Positions 28,914-37,779 of a stretch of DNA of 64,000 nucleotides are shown piece by piece. Position 1 is the first letter of the stretch, and every line of letters begins with the position of its first letter. The stretch spans positions 3,411,524 to 3,475,523 of the forward strand of contig NZ_CP010311.1 in assembly GCF_000827125.1 (NCBI RefSeq). Direction: 5' to 3'. This DNA is from Geoalkalibacter subterraneus (GTDB lineage Bacteria; Desulfobacterota; Desulfuromonadia; Desulfuromonadales; Geoalkalibacteraceae). A program made the position numbers and the translations under genes. Under the pieces are notes generated by a model. That model was not told the DNA's origin. It saw only the letters and a program-made list of their open reading frames with translations, and searched no databases.

Positions 28914-30404
28914 ATGGTCACCGATCAACAAGTAAGGAGGTTATTCAAGCTGATGAAAACGCAAACCACAGGCTGCGTTGCCGCTGCCAAGGCCGGCATG
29001 GATGAAAAGACCGCCCGCAAGTACGTGAAGGCGGGCAACCTACCCAGCGAGCTCAAGGTTGAGCACACCTGGCGAACCAGAACGGACCCCTTTGAGGCCC
29101 ATTGGGAGGACATTCGTGAGAAGCTTGCCGATAATCCGGGGCTGGAGGCCAAGACCCTCTTCGAGGATCTCCAGCGCCGCTTTCCCGGCGTCTTCTCAGA
29201 CGGCCAGCTGCGCACCCTGCAGCGTCGCGTGAAGCGGTGGCGGGCCCTGGAAGGTCCCTCCAAGGAAACGTTCTTCCCTCAGCTGCACCGCCCCGGCGAG
29301 CTGGCCCAGTCCGATTACACGCACATGGGCAAGCTCGGCATCACCATCGCCAAACAGCCCTTCGACCACCTCATCTATCACTTCGTGCTCACCTACTCCA
29401 ACTGGGAAACCGGCAGCATCTGCTACTCGGAGAGCTTCGAAAGCCTCAGCGAGGGGCTGCAGGCGGCGTTGTGGGAACTCGGCGGCGTGCCACAGGCTCA
29501 TCAGACGGACCGGCTGACGGCGGCCGTGCACAACGCCCTGCACCAGGAAGAATTCACCCAACGCTATCAGGCTCTGCTCAGGCATTACAACCTGAGTGGT
29601 CGCAAGACGCAGGCCGCCAGCCCCAACGAGAACGGCGACGTGGAGCAGAGCAACTACCGTTTGAAGAGGGCGGTTCGCCAGGCCCTCCTTCTGCGCGGCA
29701 GCTTCGACTTCGAGAGCATCGAGGAGTACCGGCGCTTTTTGCGCGAGCTCTTCACCAAGCTCAACCGCGGTCGCCGCGAGCGTTTTCTGGAGGAGCAACG
29801 CATACTGCGCCACCTGCCACAAAGGCGGCTGGAGAGCTGTACGCGCCTTGAGGTCACGGTCAGTCGCGCAAGCACCATCCGGGTCAGCAACAACACCTAT
29901 TCCGTCGAAAGCCGCCTGATCGGCGAGAGCCTACAAGTTGAGCTTTTTGCCGACCATCTCGATCTTTTCTACGCTCAGAAGCGCGTGGACTCGATGCCTC
30001 GCCTGCGCGGCAGGTGCCGGCATCTTATCAACTACCGCCACGTCATCGATCAGCTGCAGCGAAAGCCTGGAGCCTTCGAGAATTACCGCTACCGCGAGGA
30101 GATGTTTCCCGGCAGCTGTTTCCGGCTCGCCTATGACGAGCTCAAAGAGCGCCACACCCAGCAAGTGGCCGCTCGCGAGTACCTCAAGATACTGGCGCTG
30201 GCGGCCAAAGAGAGCGAAGTGGCGGTTGCTGCGGCCCTGGACGAGCTGTGCGGGCATCAACCCGTCACGGCACAGGCCGTGGAGGAGTTGGTGCACGCAC
30301 AGCAGATTGCCTCGCCTGTGACCGAGATCGGAGTCGCCGCAGTCGACCTTCTCAGCTACGATCGCCTATTGTCCGGGCAGCAGGAGCTGGCCCATGCAAT
30401 CTGA
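28914..30404 (+). CDS. istA: IS21-family transposase IstA
   Basis: A 496-residue DDE transposase. The N-terminal helix-turn-helix (AAKAGMDEKTARKYVKAG) is followed by the catalytic core with LAQSDYTHMGKLGITI, QAHQTDRLTAAVHN and SPNENGDVEQSNYRLKRA (the expected D, D and E). The C-terminal part contains the IstB-binding tail. It overlaps istB by 11 bases. It cuts and joins the element ends. Confidence 0.95.
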   Translation: MVTDQQVRRLFKLMKTQTTGCVAAAKAGMDEKTARKYVKAGNLPSELKVEHTWRTRTDPFEAHWEDIREKLADNPGLEAKTLFEDLQRRFPGVFSDGQLRTLQRRVKRWRALEGPSKETFFPQLHRPGELAQSDYTHMGKLGITIAKQPFDHLIYHFVLTYSNWETGSICYSESFESLSEGLQAALWELGGVPQAHQTDRLTAAVHNALHQEEFTQRYQALLRHYNLSGRKTQAASPNENGDVEQSNYRLKRAVRQALLLRGSFDFESIEEYRRFLRELFTKLNRGRRERFLEEQRILRHLPQRRLESCTRLEVTVSRASTIRVSNNTYSVESRLIGESLQVELFADHLDLFYAQKRVDSMPRLRGRCRHLINYRHVIDQLQRKPGAFENYRYREEMFPGSCFRLAYDELKERHTQQVAAREYLKILALAAKESEVAVAAALDELCGHQPVTAQAVEELVHAQQIASPVTEIGVAAVDLLSYDRLLSGQQELAHAI

Positions 30405-31179
30405 GAAGGAGAAAGCAGCCCGCCTGCACCGCCACCTGACCGAACTGCACCTGCCCACCATCCGGCGCTGCTATCAGGAGAGCGCAATCGCAGCGCGCCG
30501 GGACAACTGGGAGTACGAGAGCTACCTGCTGGAGCTGGCCGAGCGCGAGCGCGAAGAGCGCCGTAACGCCAGGACCGCGCGCCTGCTCAAGGACTCGAAA
30601 CTGCCGCTGGAGAAAAACCTCAAGGCGTTTGACCGCAAGCGATTGCCTCGTAAGGTCGATACACAGCTGACCCAGCTGCTCAAGGCGACGTTTCTCGATC
30701 ATAAGGAAAACGTCCTGGCCTTCGGCAATCCCGGCAGCGGCAAGACCCATCTGCTGTGCGCGGTGGCCCAGGAGCTCATTTATCAGGGCCGGCAGATACG
30801 CTTTATGCCCTGTAACCTGCTGGTGCAGGAGCTTCTGATCGCCAAGAGGGATCTGACGCTGGCCCGCGTGCTCAAGCGCTACGCAAAATACGAGGCGCTG
30901 ATCATCGACGACATCGGGTACGTGCAGCAAAGCCGCGAGGAGATGGAGGTCCTCTTCACCCTGCTGGCGGATCGCTATGAGCGTAGCAGCATCATGCTCA
31001 CCAGCAATCTGCCCTTCTCAAAATGGGAGCAGATCTTCAAGGATCCCATGACCACAGCGGCGGCCATTGACCGACTCGTTCACCACAGCGTGATTCTGGA
31101 GCTCAATATGCCCAGCTACCGTTTGGAGCAATCACAAAAGGCGCAGGCCCTGACTGAGCCACACCAAGAGACCCTTTAG
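30394..31179 (+). CDS. istB: IS21-family ATPase IstB
   Basis: A 261-residue DnaC-like AAA+ ATPase with Walker A FGNPGSGKTHLL and Walker B EALIIDDIGYV, plus the sensor region ILTSNLPFSKW. IstB selects and bends target DNA and activates IstA. It starts inside the istA end, the normal coupled arrangement. Confidence 0.95.
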   Translation: MQSEKEKAARLHRHLTELHLPTIRRCYQESAIAARRDNWEYESYLLELAEREREERRNARTARLLKDSKLPLEKNLKAFDRKRLPRKVDTQLTQLLKATFLDHKENVLAFGNPGSGKTHLLCAVAQELIYQGRQIRFMPCNLLVQELLIAKRDLTLARVLKRYAKYEALIIDDIGYVQQSREEMEVLFTLLADRYERSSIMLTSNLPFSKWEQIFKDPMTTAAAIDRLVHHSVILELNMPSYRLEQSQKAQALTEPHQETL

Positions 31180-31190
31180 GAGCAAACCCC

Positions 31191-31436
31191 ATGAAATGCT
31201 TAGCCTACAACCCCCAGAAAGGCCGCCTGGAGACGCTTGAGGTGGAGTTCACACCTGAGAACACGACACGGTTTCTGCGTTGCGGCAGTGGTTGCGTCAC
31301 TGCGATCACCGACTGTAACGGTGGGTTGCTCATCAAGTCGGGCTTCGACCACCCGGTCTACCTGTATGACGTATCCAGAGCGGACATCGGGTACAGCCAG
31401 AAAAAGGCCAGAGAGCTTCAGCAGCAAAACATCTAG
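31191..31436 (+). CDS. Small passenger ORF inside the IS21 element
   Basis: An 81-residue ORF 12 bases after istB with a TTTAGGAGCAAACCCC leader. The sequence (MKCLAYNPQKGRLETLEVEF, then VTAITDCNGGLLIKSGFDHP) looks like a small beta-rich protein. Simple IS21 elements carry only istA and istB, so it is an extra gene within the element ends. The function is unknown. Confidence 0.6.
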   Translation: MKCLAYNPQKGRLETLEVEFTPENTTRFLRCGSGCVTAITDCNGGLLIKSGFDHPVYLYDVSRADIGYSQKKARELQQQNI

Positions 31437-31541
31437 CAGAGCCGCAAGCGGCGGCGGCAAAAAGTCCCAACAGCCACCGTCGTCAACAGCTCTCAAGAAA
31501 CGGGAATTTTAATTGTCGCTGACCCGGAAAAATAGTTGACG

Positions 31542-32926
31542 TTGATCAGTCCCTTAATGGGTGGCAAAGGTTCCGGGTCCAGTGCCATCAGTTCCCGACG
31601 GGTGTCTCCTTCTTTGGATTTCAAAATCTGATCTTTGGCTTTTGTCCATGCTGCATGCGCCGCGATAAATTCGAGCTGCTCTTGTTTTGCCTGATCCATC
31701 AGCGCCCGTTCATGCTTTCGGTGTGGTGCCAGAACAATGTTGTCGGTTGCGCTCTTGCGTTCGCCGCTCTCTCCGATGGAAACAGCAAACAGGGACAAGG
31801 GAAACTGACGCCCGTCGATGGTAACGTCGGCCAGAGACTGCGCCGCCAAGGTGGAGCCGATCAACAGACTTTGCGCAACCATTGCTGCGGGGGCCTGAAC
31901 AACGTCGATGATCAAGTCGGCCATGTCGCGCAGGACGTGTGGTAACGCCTCAAGGGGAAACTGCTCTGCTGGTGGCAGTGGGCGCCGCAACGGCAAGGGT
32001 TCTGCTAAACCTGCTAATTCTGCTAAAGTTTCCGGCGTCCGCGCTGCCAGAATCTGCCGCTTGACCTCATCCAGTCCGACCGCTGCCGTTAGGTCGTTAA
32101 AGTCGGTCCCTTCCGCGCCAGATGGAAAATCAGGCACTGCCAGCAGACCGCCGACCGCCTGTGCCGCTTCGGTGCCTTTGGTCAGTCCGGGGTTGTTATC
32201 GGTGTGGCGATCATTGTCCGCGCAGATGATGATCTGGGCCTCCGGCAACTCCGACCGCATGGCCAGAGCGACGGGTTTCAGGTTTCCGCAGTCGAAACAG
32301 ACCGCAACGGCCTGCCCGGTGGCTTCGTGGATTGTTGCTGCTGTAGCGTAACCTTCCGCCAGATACAGGACTGATTCGGGCCTGCCGCCAATGGAGTGAT
32401 AACCGCCTTTTTTGTCAGTACCTGTTAGAAAAGTTTTGCTGCCATGAGGACTAATAAATTGCAGACCGACCAGCTCCTGATTGGCGCTGCGGACGGGGAC
32501 GACAAGCGCCTCCTTATAAACTTTCAAGCCATAAGGCTTGACGTTCTTTTTTATCAAATAAGGGTGATCCGCTGGTGCCGGTGTTGCCTTGCTCCAGATA
32601 GCATTCGCCTTCTTCCTGCATTCGGCTCGTCTCTGCTCCTGCTCTGCCTCGCGCTGCCGTTTTTGGGCTTCCAAATTTGCCCTGTGCCGGGCTTTTTCCT
32701 CAGGGGTAAGGGTTTGGTACTCGCGGCCGCTCCATGTTTCGTTGATGTCCCGTTTCCAGCATCCGAACGCGCCTGCCGCCGGGTCACTGTGGAGAACGTA
32801 CCAGCCATTTTCTGATCGGGTTCTGTCGCCGGTGACATGAAACCGGTGAAGATTGCCATCGGCTACAACGTCGCCGGGGGGGTCGATTCCTGCCTGCCGC
32901 ATGGCGTCCTTGAATGACTCAATCAT
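31542..32926 (-). pseudogene. N-terminal part of the toprim/DUF3987 primase-helicase, interrupted by IS21
   Basis: The ATG at 32926 overlaps the previous stop (ATGA). About 460 residues remain: an N-terminal zinc/primase-like region (GWYVLHSDPAAGAFGCWKRD), a toprim domain (ESVLYLAEGYATAATIHEAT, IIICADNDRHTDNN) and the start of the DUF3987 helicase-like part (ASLTIDGRQFPLSLFAVS-type region). The frame is broken at the IS21 insertion and ends in IS sequence at 31493. It was presumably the island's replication primase. Confidence 0.88.
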
Positions 32927-33156
32927 GGCGTCGCCCTCCTGACCAGCGATCCGACCGCCAGAATGAAAAACAGCGGTAACAGCAGCAGAACCGCAGGAAC
33001 AGCCGCCAATGTCAGAACGCAATCAACAATGAAACCTTTGATTTTGGGGGGGGTTGTGGTAGTCTTGACGGTAAAAGGTGCCTCGCCGGTTCCTTTTTTC
33101 AACGCCCCGGTCTGGTGCCCGCCAGCCGGGGTTTCTGCGTTGCGGTGGCTCATCAT
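32923..33156 (-). CDS. Small membrane protein in the island operon
   Basis: A 77-residue protein with a long hydrophobic C-terminal segment (GFIVDCVLTLAAVPAVLLLL, PLFFILAVG) and a basic end. Start ATG-ATG at 33156/33153 overlaps the AlpA-like stop. The function is unknown. Confidence 0.6.
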   Translation of the reverse strand: MMSHRNAETPAGGHQTGALKKGTGEAPFTVKTTTTPPKIKGFIVDCVLTLAAVPAVLLLLPLFFILAVGSLVRRATP

Positions 33157-33383
33157 ACCGCCCGACCTTCGGTGCGCGCCCGCAACCAGCTGGCCAAACT
33201 CTCGGCGGAATAAACGCGTTTGTTGGCGATCCGGTAGGACTCCGGCACAGGCTCGCCCTTGCTTCGCATATTCGCCAGGGTTTTGCCGTTTAGCGTGCCG
33301 CCGGTGAATCTGGCAATTTCCGACGTGGCAACAACCGTTGACGGCCACTTTTCAACCATTTTTGTGAAGATGTCCGCTGTCAT
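33153..33383 (-). CDS. AlpA-like/excisionase-type regulator
   Basis: A 76-residue protein with a winged helix-turn-helix of the AlpA/excisionase sort (VVATSEIARFTGGTLNGKTL, ANMRSKGEPVPESYRIANKR, VYSAESLASWLRAR). The start at 33383 follows GAAAGGAGAAATCAAA. In satellite-type islands such proteins activate int and excision. It opens the replication operon. Confidence 0.78.
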   Translation of the reverse strand: MTADIFTKMVEKWPSTVVATSEIARFTGGTLNGKTLANMRSKGEPVPESYRIANKRVYSAESLASWLRARTEGRAV

Positions 33384-33420
33384 TTTGATTTCTCCTTTCA
33401 GTGGGGGGGCTGTTTGGAGA

Positions 33421-33484
33421 AACACGGACGATTCAGGTGCTAATCGGTAGGATGGTGATATCGCCGATCCGAAACGTCCGTGTT
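33421..33484. repeat. 10-bp inverted repeat upstream of the AlpA-like gene
   Basis: AACACGGACG at 33421-33430 and CGTCCGTGTT at 33475-33484, 44 bases apart, in the promoter region of the operon. An operator or long-range hairpin is possible. Confidence 0.5.
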
Positions 33485-33590
33485 TATCCCTGTGATGGGG
33501 ACTTTACCGGACGCGATTCGGCATTAAAAGTCTATTAAAAATGGATGTTTATTTAGACAAAAGTTACTGCCTTTTCTCTCTTTCTTGTCG

Positions 33591-34205
33591 TCAGCGTTTG
33601 CACTCTCTTAAATATTCGTTTTTTTCCTTTGTGACGCTATCCCAAACCTCTTGAGCTGACTTGTTGGCGTCGGATTGATGTTTCTTGTGCCATTCAAAAA
33701 AACGCTTTTTCTGATCGTTTTGATCCTTCGTGACCATTGCCTTGATATGTTTAATGCTTCGGCTATAGCTTCCATCATCGCGCTTGAAATATTTTTCTTG
33801 GATTCCATAGCAGGCCTCGATGTACTGATATCCTTGCTCGCGCAACTCCCAAAAATCTTCAATTATCATGTGGTCGGCCAGTGGATTGCGTTCTACTTTG
33901 GGGCGGCCTTGCTTGTTGTTGAGTAGGGCAAAATCATCAGAATTTGGACTCTCGCCATTCTTTGCGGCCTCAGCAATCCGTATCATTGCCCCTTTTTTAG
34001 TGGGAAGCATGGCTTCAATATCGTCTGCGCTCCATCTGTCTTTCCAGGTGCGGCATTTCGTTTTTCTGTCGAGCCGCTTCCGTGGTATCCCGTCGGGATA
34101 TTCGAGGCAAACATCGCCATCTTGTCTATGAATGCAGGTGGTGCATTTTTGCCGCCTTGCGTCTTTTATGCGTTCAGCAGTCAGGGTGCCGTAAAAAATA
34201 TCCAT
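33591..34205 (-). CDS. Unknown island protein with N-terminal cysteines
   Basis: A 204-residue, strongly charged protein. The N-terminal part has cysteines CTTCIHRQDGDVC and a later CRTWKDRW, a possible metal site; the rest is helical and Lys/Glu rich. Low-GC composition compared with the phage. No known family recognised. Confidence 0.6.
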   Translation of the reverse strand: MDIFYGTLTAERIKDARRQKCTTCIHRQDGDVCLEYPDGIPRKRLDRKTKCRTWKDRWSADDIEAMLPTKKGAMIRIAEAAKNGESPNSDDFALLNNKQGRPKVERNPLADHMIIEDFWELREQGYQYIEACYGIQEKYFKRDDGSYSRSIKHIKAMVTKDQNDQKKRFFEWHKKHQSDANKSAQEVWDSVTKEKNEYLRECKR

Positions 34206-34244
34206 AGTTTTATTCGCCGCCGGTGCCAGTAAGCAGTTCAGTGT

Positions 34245-35261
34245 TCATTGTTTTAACATTTCGTAAAGACTTAAGATGTTAGATATTGATTCTTGCTGCT
34301 GATCACTGAGCTTCAAGTCTGAATAATATTTGTCCCCCCAGAATCGGACAATTGAACTTTTTGCCTGTGCCAATGCACGCATGTTATGCAGATCCTCAGT
34401 GTTTGGCGCTACGTCAATCCATTCCCATACCGATCCACCAGAGTGGTCGCGCTTAAAACTAACAGCGGGAGATTGCCAGCGCAGAGAATCAGCAGAAATG
34501 AGATATGACCGCACAAACAACCAATTGCTACCGGCATATCTAATTTGCATACGAAGCCATGTTTTCGTTGGGTTTAACCCAATATAAAGCCCCGCTTCAC
34601 TGCTTTTAACGGTGCCGTTACTTGGCTTGATAAAATACTGATCATTGACTTCATCGTAGGATATGTTGAAAGGCAGAAGTGCTTCTGCTATTTTTAATTC
34701 CTGAGAAGGAAAACGTGATGAAATTTCCCTTATGTATGATAGTTTTTGGGGGCTAATTTGATTTCCATCATGACTAAGTCTTAGATTGTTACTGCCAAAA
34801 CTGCTAAGTACTGGCTCAACTTTAATACTAGAACCATCAACAAGTGGCTCTACAAAAATTCCCCCTTTTTCTTTATAGGGCAGAATCTCAGCGTGTAGAT
34901 ATTTATCGGGCAGCGTTTTTGGCCTGACATAATAAAACCTCTCCCCATTCTCTAAAAAAACCGGCCAACTATAAGCAAACCTGCCAAAAGGGTCGTCCCC
35001 TGGAGCAATTTTTGCGTCTTTTGTTTCAAAGTATCCTTTCATTCCTGCATATTGATAAAAATCAAGTGGTGGACACGATGTATATGTGATTGGCTGAGAT
35101 TTGCAAAAAGATCTAAAACCACTTCTTTGCGCCTGCGAGCTGAATTCAGACAATACAAATTGTTCATGATTTTCTGGCTGATAGGAACCTGATTCTCCTC
35201 GAGCATTTGCAAGGCCAACGCACAAAAAAGCGATTCCTGAAACGACAATTATCAATCTCAT
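34245..35261 (-). CDS. Exported protein of unknown function
   Basis: A 338-residue protein starting at 35261 behind GGGGGAGTC. The N-terminus is a signal peptide (MRLIIVVSGIAFLCVGLANA). The mature part has YTSCPPLDFYQYAGMKGYFE and a beta-rich C-terminal half (AGLYIGLNPTKTWLRMQIRY). It lies between the toxin-antitoxin pair and the 33591 gene. I do not recognise a domain; it may be a periplasmic cargo protein of the island. Confidence 0.6.
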   Translation of the reverse strand: MRLIIVVSGIAFLCVGLANARGESGSYQPENHEQFVLSEFSSQAQRSGFRSFCKSQPITYTSCPPLDFYQYAGMKGYFETKDAKIAPGDDPFGRFAYSWPVFLENGERFYYVRPKTLPDKYLHAEILPYKEKGGIFVEPLVDGSSIKVEPVLSSFGSNNLRLSHDGNQISPQKLSYIREISSRFPSQELKIAEALLPFNISYDEVNDQYFIKPSNGTVKSSEAGLYIGLNPTKTWLRMQIRYAGSNWLFVRSYLISADSLRWQSPAVSFKRDHSGGSVWEWIDVAPNTEDLHNMRALAQAKSSIVRFWGDKYYSDLKLSDQQQESISNILSLYEMLKQ

Positions 35262-35350
35262 GACTCCCCCTATCCAAAATCTATCAGTGCTTGTCGGCTG
35301 ATCGTTGACTTGGCAGACGCCCTGTGGTTTCGATGATGACTGCCTTCTGC

Positions 35351-35680
35351 TCACGCATACTTGACCCGCAGCTCGCCATGATCTTTTGTCCGTGGTTTGC
35401 GCTTCACAACGATTTCAATATCGCGATCAAGGGCAATCATCAGGTGCAGCAGTTTTTCCAGTGAAAAGCCCCTGAGCCGTCCATTCAATATGGCGGAAAC
35501 TTTCGGTTGTGTAATCCCCAGCAGCTCCGCCGCCTGAGCTTGGGACAGATGTCGCTTGTTGATAATCTGCGCGATCTTCAGCGCCAGGTCGGCTTTAGCA
35601 AGACGTTCTCCAGCTTCGGGCAATCCCAAATCGTCAAAAACGTTGCCGGTACTTTTTTCGAGCTTGATGTCGTCGTTCAT
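35351..35680 (-). CDS. Antitoxin, XRE family (HigA-like)
   Basis: A 109-residue protein with an XRE helix-turn-helix (LSQAQAAELLGITQPKVSAI, LNGRLRGFSLEKLLHLMIAL). It overlaps the toxin gene by four bases, toxin first, the HigBA order. It would neutralise the toxin and repress the operon. Confidence 0.85.
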   Translation of the reverse strand: MNDDIKLEKSTGNVFDDLGLPEAGERLAKADLALKIAQIINKRHLSQAQAAELLGITQPKVSAILNGRLRGFSLEKLLHLMIALDRDIEIVVKRKPRTKDHGELRVKYA

Positions 35681-36036
35681 GTCATGTCCTTTTCGTGCGC
35701 CTCGACGCGCTTCAGACGATCCCTGATTAAATCAATAACCGGTTGCGGTGTCTGAATACCTTTTTTCGACTTCTTCTGGAATGCGTGTAAAACGTAAACC
35801 CTGCCTTTGAATCGGACGGTATAAACCGCCCGGTAAGTATCGCCGTCGTGATCTTCGACAATTTCAAGGACGCCAGCGCCTTTGAATCCCTTCAGTGGTT
35901 TTGCAGCAGGATGCTTGCCGCCCTGTTGCGCTTGTCGCAGGGCAAAACCCATAGCGTCTTTCACTTCTTCTGGAAACGATCTGAGATTATCTTTACTGTC
36001 GCCGACCCAAATGATGTCTTTGTCGTTTGCAGTCAT
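35677..36036 (-). CDS. Toxin, RelE/HigB-like (phage Gp49-like)
   Basis: A 119-residue protein of the Gp49-like RelE/HigB superfamily, with LRSFPEEVKDAMGFALRQAQ, LKGFKGAGVLEIVEDHDGDT and YRAVYTVRFKGRVYVLHAFQ, the last part being the family hallmark. Such toxins cleave mRNA on ribosomes. It pairs with the downstream HigA-like antitoxin and likely stabilises the island. Confidence 0.87.
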   Translation of the reverse strand: MTANDKDIIWVGDSKDNLRSFPEEVKDAMGFALRQAQQGGKHPAAKPLKGFKGAGVLEIVEDHDGDTYRAVYTVRFKGRVYVLHAFQKKSKKGIQTPQPVIDLIRDRLKRVEAHEKDMT

Positions 36037-36106
36037 GTCATTTATACCAATTTAGGAATAAGTAGTCAATCGAATGAATGGGTCTTTTGGCAGTTTTGGC
36101 AGTACG

Positions 36107-37366
36107 TCAACTGCTCGTTTTCTCGATTTGTCGGTGAAGGGGAATGGTGTTGTCGCCGGTGGTTCGCTCCAGCAGTTCCAGTGCTTCACGGCTCGCGCTT
36201 GGCAACAGGTGGGCGTAACGCTCCGTCGTCTTGATGGTATGGTGACCTAAAACATCCTTGATGGTATACAGGGGTACTCCCGCCATTGCCAATCGACTGG
36301 CGCAGGTGTGTCGGCAACTATGAAAACTTAACCAGTGCTTGCGATCTTTGCCGGTATTAAATCCGAGTTCCTTGATAACGCGATAACTGACTCGGTTGAC
36401 CTGCTCCTGCTGACCGCCGTCTGTCGCCGGAAAAACAAAATCACTTTGCCTTTCATCATAGCGCAGTTGCAGCATTGCTCTGACCCTATTGGTGGCAAGG
36501 TGCAGGGTTCGGTCGTCTCCGGCCTTGGTGTCAATCAGGCGGACGGTTTCGGCTGTTAAATTGACGTGCTGCCATTGCAGCTTTGCCAGCTCCGACCAAC
36601 GTGCGCCAGTATCAAGACTCATGACCGCCATGTCGTGTGTTATCGGACTTCGCTTTGCCAGCTCATCCAGATAAAGGGCTTCTTCCTCATAGGTAAAAAA
36701 ACGATCTTTCTTGTTGTTCACCTTTGGGCTTTTCACCTCTTTAATCGGGTTCTGGAGATTTGTCACTCGCGCCTTGACTGCCGTTGTCCAGATTTGCCGC
36801 GCAACGGCCAGTGCGTATTGAATATGCCGTGGTGACTGCCCTTTATTGACCATGTTTTTTTTGATCCGCTCAATATGCAGGGACTGAATCTGCTTGAATG
36901 TCAGATTGCCGATAACCGGCTCCAGATGATACTTGAACAAAACCTGCTCGCGCCCGATGGACTTCTTCTTATTCGAGTGCTGAATCGGGAGATAGCTGTC
37001 GTTAAAAAAATCAGCAAAGGTGACATTTTCAAACGCCTCCTGCTTTCTCTGGCGCTCGATCTGTGCCGCCAGCAGTGCCGCTGCATCATCTTCATCCTGT
37101 CTGCATATCGGACGCCGGGGCTTGTCAGGATTCTGCTGATTCCACTTGTGGTTCGATTTATATTCTGCCGCCTTGTTCATGGCGTCGCCGATCAAATGAC
37201 CCTCACTCATCCAACCGACAACAGAAACCCTCTGGACGCCTCCAAGGGTCTGCCGGATGATCCATTGACGATCAAACTTGACGCCATTTTTCCGGGTCGG
37301 GTGTTCGCGATAATACACTCCGGGTTCACCTGTTTTGTGAACATCCTTCAGAATTGGTTCGCTCAT
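36107..37366 (-). CDS. Tyrosine recombinase (island integrase)
   Basis: A 419-residue phage-type integrase starting at 37366 behind CAAGGGGTCGAAT. The C-terminal catalytic domain has the Arg of SLDTGARWSELAKL, the His-x-x-Arg of FHSCRHTCASRLA and the Tyr nucleophile of TIKTTERYAHLLPS. The N-terminal SAM-like domain is at about 90-190. It lies beside the tRNA-Phe att scar, so it probably catalysed integration there. Confidence 0.95.
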   Translation of the reverse strand: MSEPILKDVHKTGEPGVYYREHPTRKNGVKFDRQWIIRQTLGGVQRVSVVGWMSEGHLIGDAMNKAAEYKSNHKWNQQNPDKPRRPICRQDEDDAAALLAAQIERQRKQEAFENVTFADFFNDSYLPIQHSNKKKSIGREQVLFKYHLEPVIGNLTFKQIQSLHIERIKKNMVNKGQSPRHIQYALAVARQIWTTAVKARVTNLQNPIKEVKSPKVNNKKDRFFTYEEEALYLDELAKRSPITHDMAVMSLDTGARWSELAKLQWQHVNLTAETVRLIDTKAGDDRTLHLATNRVRAMLQLRYDERQSDFVFPATDGGQQEQVNRVSYRVIKELGFNTGKDRKHWLSFHSCRHTCASRLAMAGVPLYTIKDVLGHHTIKTTERYAHLLPSASREALELLERTTGDNTIPLHRQIEKTSS

Positions 37367-37533
37367 ATTCGACCCCTTGCATGGCAAAAAAAGACGTAAC
37401 AACTTACGTAACAGGTTTTGGTGTGAAACAATGGGTTTTCAAGGGAATATACAGGAAACAGTATAATTGTAAATATCCTTAATATCAATGGTTTTTTTGA
37501 TGATTTGGGAATACAAAGGAAAGTATTTTCCGT

Positions 37534-37581
<48 letters not shown>

Positions 37582-37588
37582 CGAGTTC

Positions 37589-37622
37589 AAAGGGGTTGTC
37601 TTTTTCAAGGCAACCCCTTTTT
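37589..37622 (+). terminator. Terminator downstream of the tRNA-Phe scar
   Basis: AAAGGGGTTG ... CAACCCCTTT with a 12-base loop and a T run. It is probably the original terminator of the tRNA gene. Confidence 0.75.
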
Positions 37623-37779
37623 GTTTTTATTAATCCTCACCCGCACCCCTCTCCCCAAAAAAATAAAATTTCGGGTATAGTTGATGCATAAGCAGAACGA
37701 ATCTTCTATCTATCCAAGACTGCCGGACACGGGTTTTTGTTGTCCTGTCTATCAACCCGAACACAGAAAGGGGTCGTGT

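Larger units (their letters stand above)
28821..31541 (+). mobile_element. IS21-family insertion sequence (about 2.72 kb)
   Basis: It carries istA and istB in the usual overlapping order plus a third small ORF. Both ends carry related inverted repeats containing TCAGCGACAATTAAA; the left end repeats the CGACAATTATAATTCCCG unit, typical of the multiple terminal repeats of IS21 elements. It is flanked by the 8-bp direct repeat TTGATCAG. It interrupts the island primase-helicase gene. Confidence 0.9.
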
